Shown piece by piece: positions 59,629 to 64,000 of a stretch of DNA of 64,000 nucleotides. Position numbers and translations under genes: made by a program. The number at the start of each line of letters is the position of its first letter. Position 1 is the stretch's first letter. The stretch comes from Brachyspira suanatina. Lineage in GTDB: Bacteria; Spirochaetota; Brachyspiria; Brachyspirales; Brachyspiraceae. The notes under the pieces are model-generated. The model was given only the letters and a program-made list of their open reading frames with translations, was not told the origin of the DNA and searched no databases. Location of the stretch: positions 45,625 through 109,624 of the forward strand of contig NZ_CVLB01000002.1 of assembly GCF_001049755.1 (NCBI RefSeq), given 5' to 3'.

Positions 59629-59865
59629 TACATACCTAAACAACTATAATTTGTCAATTTTTGCTTTTTTATGAATGTAAATAATATTTTTTTATAATAT
59701 AAAATATTATTTTATATTGGCTAAATATGTTTTATCTGTAATACAAATTATTGATTTTTACACAATAATAAGTAATCAGCCGCACGTATAGAGGACATTT
59801 GTTAAGAATAAGTGATACCGTGCGGTAAGGTGCCACAGCTCGCGGTTGACAAACTTAAAAATTTT
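59629..59865. repeat. Miniature element E5 with an embedded inner box pair
   Basis: Left end, read leftward: TTGACA (59652-59657), 17 bases, TATGTA (59629-59634), toward the RND gene. Right end TTGACAAACTTAAAAATTTT (59846-59865) equals that of E2. The middle holds CCGCACG (59781) and ACCGTGCGGTAAGG (59817), which look like the inner box pair of the nested-repeat family. The rest of the 450-base gap is A/T-rich with no gene. Confidence 0.55.
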
Positions 59866-59886
59866 TAGTTTTTTATATAAAATTAA

Positions 59887-60150
59887 CTATTCTTTTTTAT
59901 TGTTTTTATCTTTGTTATATAGCATTTTTACTAGGAAAACTAATGCAATAATTATTAATACTTTGATGATAATGCTAAGTATGCCATGAATACCGAAATG
60001 AGGCCCAAACAACATTGGAAAATCAAAATAATTCCTAGCATGAGGATGATATGGAGGAATATGAAACATTCTGTCAAATGCCGGAGAACATGAACTCAAT
60101 AAAAAAAGTGATAATATAGATGAAATTATAAAAGTAATTTTTTTTAACAT
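59887..60150 (-). CDS. Small membrane lipoprotein
   Basis: 87 residues. Lipoprotein signal MLKKITFIISSILSLFLLSSC (C21), a His/Pro/Phe-rich middle (HIPPYHPHARNYFDF), and a membrane helix at about 55-77 with a Lys/Asn tail inside. Preceded at 60179-60208 by the same ECF-type promoter as the Gly-Tyr-rich operon at 20 kb, so both probably belong to one stress regulon. The His-rich stretch could bind metal; untested. Confidence 0.7.
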   Translation of the reverse strand: MLKKITFIISSILSLFLLSSCSPAFDRMFHIPPYHPHARNYFDFPMLFGPHFGIHGILSIIIKVLIIIALVFLVKMLYNKDKNNKKE

Positions 60151-60178
60151 AGTAGTTACCCATTATTTTATTTGCTTT

Positions 60179-60208
60179 ATTAGACGAAAAATTATAATAA
60201 AAGTTCCC
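60179..60208 (-). promoter_or_regulatory. ECF sigma factor-type promoter
   Basis: Minus strand GGGAAC (60203-60208), 16 bases, CGTCTAAT (60179-60186), about 28 bases before the start codon at 60150. Both elements and the spacing equal those at 20311-20340; TAAAGC or TAAGGC follows in each. Confidence 0.7.
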
Positions 60209-60271
60209 TATAAATATTTATTTTTCATCAAAAAGTTGTATTATTATAATTAACCTAAATAATAGGAAATA

Positions 60272-60892
60272 ATGATGGAAATATTAGATTTAGAAAGAGC
60301 CGAATACGAATTAAACAAAGCATATAAATCAAACCCTACTCCTTGGGCTGAACATTCAAGATATGTTGCTAAAGCTGCAAGAATAATAGCCTCTGAATAC
60401 AATAAAAAATCAATAGATAAAAAATTAGACGAAGACAATTCATATATATTCGGGCTTTTGCATGATATAGGAAGATATACTGGAATAAGTGCAGAAAGGC
60501 ATTTAATAGACGGATACAAATACTGTATTAATTACGGTTGGGAAAAGATGGCGCAAATATGCATCACACATGCTTTCATGATACAAGATGTTAATACTGC
60601 AATAGGAAAATTTGATATGCCTGAAGAAGATTTCAAATTTTTAAAAAATTTTGTTGACAATGCTGTATACGATGATTATGATTTACTTATTCAATTATGC
60701 GATTGTCTTGCTTTGCCTTCTGGATTTTGTTTGCTTGAAAAAAGATTCGTTGATGCTGCTTTAAGATATGGGACATTTCCGCAAAGTGCATTGAGGTGGA
60801 AAAGGGTATTTGAAATAAAAGAATATTTTGAAAATACAATAGGCACTTCAATTTACAATTTACTTCCGAACATAAAAGACAATATTTTCTAA
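60272..60892 (+). CDS. HD-domain hydrolase
   Basis: 206 residues with the metal-binding HD pattern: H28 in WAEHSRYVAKAARI, H64-D65 in GLLHDIGRYTG and a later H in AQICITHAFM. Such proteins hydrolyse nucleotides, nucleotidyl bonds or other phosphate esters; the small size suggests a single-domain phosphohydrolase, substrate unknown. AGGA lies shortly before the double ATG start. It is divergent from the ECF-promoted lipoprotein and its stop abuts a GC-rich repeat region. Confidence 0.82.
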   Translation: MMEILDLERAEYELNKAYKSNPTPWAEHSRYVAKAARIIASEYNKKSIDKKLDEDNSYIFGLLHDIGRYTGISAERHLIDGYKYCINYGWEKMAQICITHAFMIQDVNTAIGKFDMPEEDFKFLKNFVDNAVYDDYDLLIQLCDCLALPSGFCLLEKRFVDAALRYGTFPQSALRWKRVFEIKEYFENTIGTSIYNLLPNIKDNIF

Positions 60893-61537
60893 ACACTCGC
60901 CGTGGGGCTTTCCGCGGTATTCCCTATACCCTTACTTCGTTACGGGTACACTTCGTGCGGGCATTCCGCACGGCAACGCTCACCCTTACAGAAAGTACAA
61001 TGTAGGCGACCGAATGAAGTACCCGAAGAGTATGCGGCTAATTACCCAACCATAAACAATAAAATTAACCAAAAAACTAACCCAGAAATAATTTTTTTGA
61101 AATTTACCTAACAACACTCACACCCCTGACCGAGCGAAACGAAAAATAAAATGCTATAAAACTTTTAATTTTTACCTATATATAACCCACACCCTGACCG
61201 AACAAAGTAAACAAATACAGAAAAGCAGAAAAAGAAATTTTTTTAAATTTTCATTATTACCCACCCAAACCCGCCCTTATAGTTAAACAGAATTTTTTTA
61301 AACAATAAGCCCAAAAATCTAAATTTTTTTCAAGAACTACTAAAAAAGTTGACTTTCCCAACCCTAACAAGCTAGCCATTTGAATACTCGCCTAGCTAAC
61401 GCAGTATTCGCCATACGGGCTTTCCGCATGGTAACGCTCACCCTTACAGACAGTCAACTATACGCGACCGAAGGAAGTACATGAGATGAAGTCCGCCTGT
61501 GGTGAGGGTATGCGGCTGAGTACCCAACATCGAACAA
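60893..61537. repeat. GC-rich region with two direct repeat units
   Basis: About 645 bases with no credible gene. A unit of roughly 105-125 bases occurs twice: at about 60957-61060 and 61415-61540. Shared words are AACGCTCACCCTTACAGA, GCGACCGAA.GAAGTAC, GTATGCGGCT and TACCCAAC. Between them are C-rich stretches such as CCCACCCAAACCCGCCC near 61261. Composition is far from the A/T-rich average, consistent with inserted or repeat-derived DNA at the edge of an accessory patch. Confidence 0.6.
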
Positions 61538-62929
61538 TTAAGATACTCTGTTAAATTTTCTAAAAGATTGAATTATATGAACCGAACCATACCAAAAAGA
61601 AATTTTACCAAGAAAATAAACTAATGCCCCAAATAATTTTTTATAAAGCGGAATAGTTTCTAATTTTATATATAACATTATATGTTCATATTTAGTAGGA
61701 ATTAAATATTCTATAAACCTATACCAATAATTATCAGTTTGCACATCTTGAATTATATTTTGCAAATATATAAAAATATTAAAAGTATCTAAATTATTAG
61801 TATAAAAAATTGAAAATATAACAAATATACTTAATAAAGTTATTCCTAAAGCCTGTATCCAATTTTGACAATTACTACTATATATGTACCCTAAAAAAAT
61901 TGAAAGAATATCAGCAAAATCTTTTAATTTTTTATTTTTCTTTTTTAATAATTCTTTTCTATACAAATTTACTTCTATAGCTTCATACTCTAATGCTTTT
62001 ATATTATTTGATTTTTTTAATTCTTCATTTTTTAAAAATCTAGCTGTATTCATATCTAAAATTTTATCATATTTGAATTCAGCAGTATTTAAACCTTTTA
62101 ATATAATAATATCATTAAAATATACTTCTTTAGCATAAACATTTGATATATTTACGCTTCCATTAATAATTGAAGAATCAAATACAAGTTTATCATATTT
62201 ATTAAACTCATCAATATAAGAATTGTTAAGAATAATATTACAATTATTTATTGGAGATTTTATATTTATAAATCTTATGTCTAAAAAAGTATCCTCTTCT
62301 TTATATCTACTATTTTGTCTAACTGGATATTGAACTCTATTAATATTAGATATATTAAAATTACCATCAAGTTCAAGAGAGTAAAAATATAAATACTTTA
62401 TAGTACTAGATAAAATTACAGAATCAGAATATAATGTACTAGTGTCAAATACTAATTTATTTATTGTAGAACCTTGAATTTCTATTCCATTATCAATAGT
62501 ACAATATAAAAAAGTAAATTCATTCATAATTCTAGAAGCTTCAAAATATACTCTATTAAAAAGAACCATAAAAAATTTAACTTCTTCATTAAAGTTTACA
62601 TTTAAAAAACTAATACTATAAAAGTCAGTATTATTTGCACGAAATTGTTTGTTAAATATAATACAATGAAATATTATTTCTTTATCTGTTAAGTCTTTAT
62701 ATCCTGATTGCGTCAATATTGATTTTAAATTAAAATCGAAATTTATAACAACTGAATAACTAATTTCTCCTGTTTCTTTATTTCTATATAGAGTACCGCC
62801 TATTATTATTTTGTTCTCTTTTTCATTAAAATTTATTTTCATAAGTTCTATAAAATCAATTTCATTATCATAAATACATTGATTTTTAGCAAGCATATCG
62901 TCTATATTATTAATATTTTTTTTATCCAT
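61538..62929 (-). CDS. Pentapeptide-like repeat membrane protein
   Basis: 463 residues. Residues about 85-300 show short-strand periodicity like a pentapeptide-repeat beta-helix (NTDFYSISFLNVNFNEEVKF, NRVYFEASRIMNEFTFLYC, STINKLVFDTSTLYSDSV), though the strict A(D/N)LxX pattern is weak. Two membrane helices follow (about 345-370 and 430-455) with hydrophilic stretches between. There is no signal peptide, so the repeat domain is probably cytoplasmic and membrane-tethered. Pentapeptide proteins with such anchors occur in mobile and toxin-related loci; role here unknown. It is 44 bases behind the RES-domain gene on the same strand. Confidence 0.65.
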   Translation of the reverse strand: MDKKNINNIDDMLAKNQCIYDNEIDFIELMKINFNEKENKIIIGGTLYRNKETGEISYSVVINFDFNLKSILTQSGYKDLTDKEIIFHCIIFNKQFRANNTDFYSISFLNVNFNEEVKFFMVLFNRVYFEASRIMNEFTFLYCTIDNGIEIQGSTINKLVFDTSTLYSDSVILSSTIKYLYFYSLELDGNFNISNINRVQYPVRQNSRYKEEDTFLDIRFINIKSPINNCNIILNNSYIDEFNKYDKLVFDSSIINGSVNISNVYAKEVYFNDIIILKGLNTAEFKYDKILDMNTARFLKNEELKKSNNIKALEYEAIEVNLYRKELLKKKNKKLKDFADILSIFLGYIYSSNCQNWIQALGITLLSIFVIFSIFYTNNLDTFNIFIYLQNIIQDVQTDNYWYRFIEYLIPTKYEHIMLYIKLETIPLYKKLFGALVYFLGKISFWYGSVHIIQSFRKFNRVS

Positions 62930-62973
62930 ATTTAACTTAATAGCATTTTATAAAAAATTAAACATTTATAAAA

Positions 62974-63780
62974 TTACTCCCCATCAATAATATTTATTTC
63001 TTTATCAGACATTAATTCTTTGAAAATATCATTAATCATATTTTGCATATTATTTAAATTAACAAAATCAATATTAATATCGTTTACAAAATATAATTCA
63101 GATTTAATAAATTGTATATTAACATTATTTTCATAATTAAATAAAGTTATATTTTTTTTATTTTTATTTAACGAACTATTAAATTGAATTCCATCAAATC
63201 CTATATTCTTTAATAATTCTGATATATATTGAGTAGGTATATAGTCAATTTCATTTGATACAGGTAAAGAAAAACCAAAATTTAAAGCTTCAAATTCTTT
63301 TATATTTTGATTTAACTCTGAAATATCAAATAATTTAAAATCTTTCAATATTTCTACTGTAGCTACACTTATTCTACTTTTTATAGTTGGGCGTATTTCT
63401 TTAATACTAGTTTCTACATCTTCAGAAAGATATAAATAACCTATTTTTTCTGGATTAGCTCTACCTGCTCTAATTATATTTTTATTTTTAGGAGCTAGAG
63501 AATTTTCAGCATCATATCCACTATAAGCATTATTATTTAATAAATTAGGTAATAATGGTAATGTATATATTCTACTACGATATAAAGTAGTACCTTTTCC
63601 TCAAATAAAAATATTATTTTTATAACTTTCTTTTAAAACATCAATAATCTTATGTTTAGGAAAAAATCTATTATTATTTATTATTTCATTTTTAAAACTA
63701 TAATAATAATCAGCAATATCAATATGATTATCTATATTTGATAAAATTTTTTTTAAATATATTTTATTAATATCTTCCAT
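62974..63780 (-). pseudogene. RES-domain protein interrupted by an in-frame TGA
   Basis: A 269-codon frame starting ATG at 63780 with a TGA at codon 60 (63601-63603) and otherwise open to the stop at 62974. After the TGA the translation shows a RES domain: conserved Arg in GTTLYRSRIYTL, GRANPEKIGYLYLSEDV then ETSIKEIRP with the conserved Glu, and YIPTQYISELLKNIGFDGIQ with a Ser shortly after (FNSS). RES proteins are NAD+-phosphorolysing toxins in several toxin-antitoxin pairs. TGA could have come from a tryptophan TGG or several other codons by one base. Restart at a later ATG (63348) would lose the catalytic Arg and Glu. The start follows the TAA of the upstream restriction-type gene directly. 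Confidence 0.75.
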
Positions 63781-64000
63781 TTAATCCCCTTCTATAACCC
63801 TAATCTCCTCATCAGTCAAATTGTATAATGAATACACAATCTTATCAATAGCCTTGTCCACCGCCTGAATACGCGTGTTAAGCATCTCAATAGTGTTAGG
63901 GTTCTTCTCGGAGGAAAGTTTTTTGTTTAAATCAATGATGTTGTCAACGAGCTTAATTAAATTTTCTTCTGTATTTTTATCAATATCTGGAATAGGAAAA
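63781..64000 (-). CDS. C-terminus of a type IIG / Eco57I-like restriction-modification protein
   Basis: The last 72 residues of a gene entering from the right edge. FPIPDIDKNTEENLIKLVDN at the start is the usual end of a specificity domain, and AIDKIVYSLYNLTDEEIRVI near the C-terminus is the tail shared by Eco57I-type, type IIG and PglX-like DNA methyltransferases ('id.lVy.LYgLteeEi.ive'). It probably recognises DNA through that domain; enzyme class cannot be fixed without the rest. Several GC-rich codons (GCGGTG, ACGCGT) contrast with neighbouring genes and hint at transfer. Its stop is next to the RES start codon, so the two were co-transcribed. Confidence 0.7.
   Translation of the reverse strand, partial: FPIPDIDKNTEENLIKLVDNIIDLNKKLSSEKNPNTIEMLNTRIQAVDKAIDKIVYSLYNLTDEEIRVIEGD

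Noticed and set aside
60902..61111. Plus-strand frame of 69 residues in the GC-rich repeat
   Set aside because: It overlaps a repeat unit, has no ribosome binding site and no recognisable protein features.
63595..63610. Selenocysteine or tryptophan recoding of TGA in the RES gene
   Set aside because: No stem-loop typical of a SECIS element was recognised just after it, RES proteins do not use selenocysteine, and other genes here use TGA as stop (for example the small zinc ribbon at 17588).

Overview
The window looks like chromosomal DNA of an anaerobic spirochaete, most probably Brachyspira. The supporting signs are very low GC with long A/T runs, a Gram-negative envelope (lpxC, RND pump, many lipoproteins), four chemoreceptor genes in 64 kb, a Maf-type flagellin-modification protein, and several large hypothetical proteins of spirochaete style. 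This is recognition from protein content and style; no search was run. No rRNA, tRNA, CRISPR array or complete insertion sequence was seen.

Layout. 1-6.2 kb: hemW 5' end, a PD-(D/E)XK nuclease-like protein, a short primary-like sigma factor, lpxC fused to a receiver domain, and divergent glyS. 6.4-9.1 kb: a lipoprotein and a lipoprotein alkaline phosphatase. 9.1-9.7 kb: a GC-rich miniature element. 9.7-18.9 kb: thiD, a receiver-PilZ protein, a GH13 amylase, a GAF histidine kinase with a helical partner, a DUF3810 metalloprotease-like protein, a small zinc ribbon and two paralogous membrane proteins. 18.9-21.3 kb: small exported Spy/CpxP-like and Gly-Tyr-rich proteins under an ECF-type promoter, and a DUF4349 lipoprotein. 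21.3-28.5 kb: TPR protein and three related chemoreceptors, one frameshifted. 28.6-38.2 kb: tgt, TPR proteins, a flippase-like protein, and a leftward run ispF, squalene/phytoene synthase-like, TPR, LolA-like, rsmG. 38.4-48.0 kb: dicarboxylate symporter, PstS-like and leucine-rich-repeat proteins, purD, an Rpn-type nuclease, ispA and a Maf-family protein. 48.5-55.5 kb: hypotheticals, an ankyrin lipoprotein, a fourth chemoreceptor, rpmE and a B3/4 protein. 56.3-60.9 kb: RND permease, a small lipoprotein under a second ECF-type promoter, and an HD hydrolase. 60.9-64 kb: an accessory patch with GC-rich direct repeats, a pentapeptide-like membrane protein, a RES-domain gene broken by a stop codon, and the C-terminus of a type IIG-like restriction-modification protein.

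The intergenic DNA is unusually structured. One repeat family (about 315 bp; 39.7, 48.0-48.4 and 55.5 kb) is a nested set of three inverted box pairs. Another family (9.2, 43.8, 55.8-56.2 and 59.6 kb) has a GC-rich core and ends that each carry a TTGACA-17-TATATA promoter facing outward; one such end is placed to drive purD and another lies upstream of the RND pump.

Functional links: ispF and ispA supply prenyl diphosphates, and the squalene/phytoene synthase-like protein would use them. lpxC, the RND pump, the lipoproteins and the ECF-type promoters all concern the envelope. Several starts were moved from the longest reading frame to the codon with a good ribosome binding site (lpxC, thiD, alkaline phosphatase, purD, rpmE, the 650-codon TPR gene, the ankyrin gene, one chemoreceptor).
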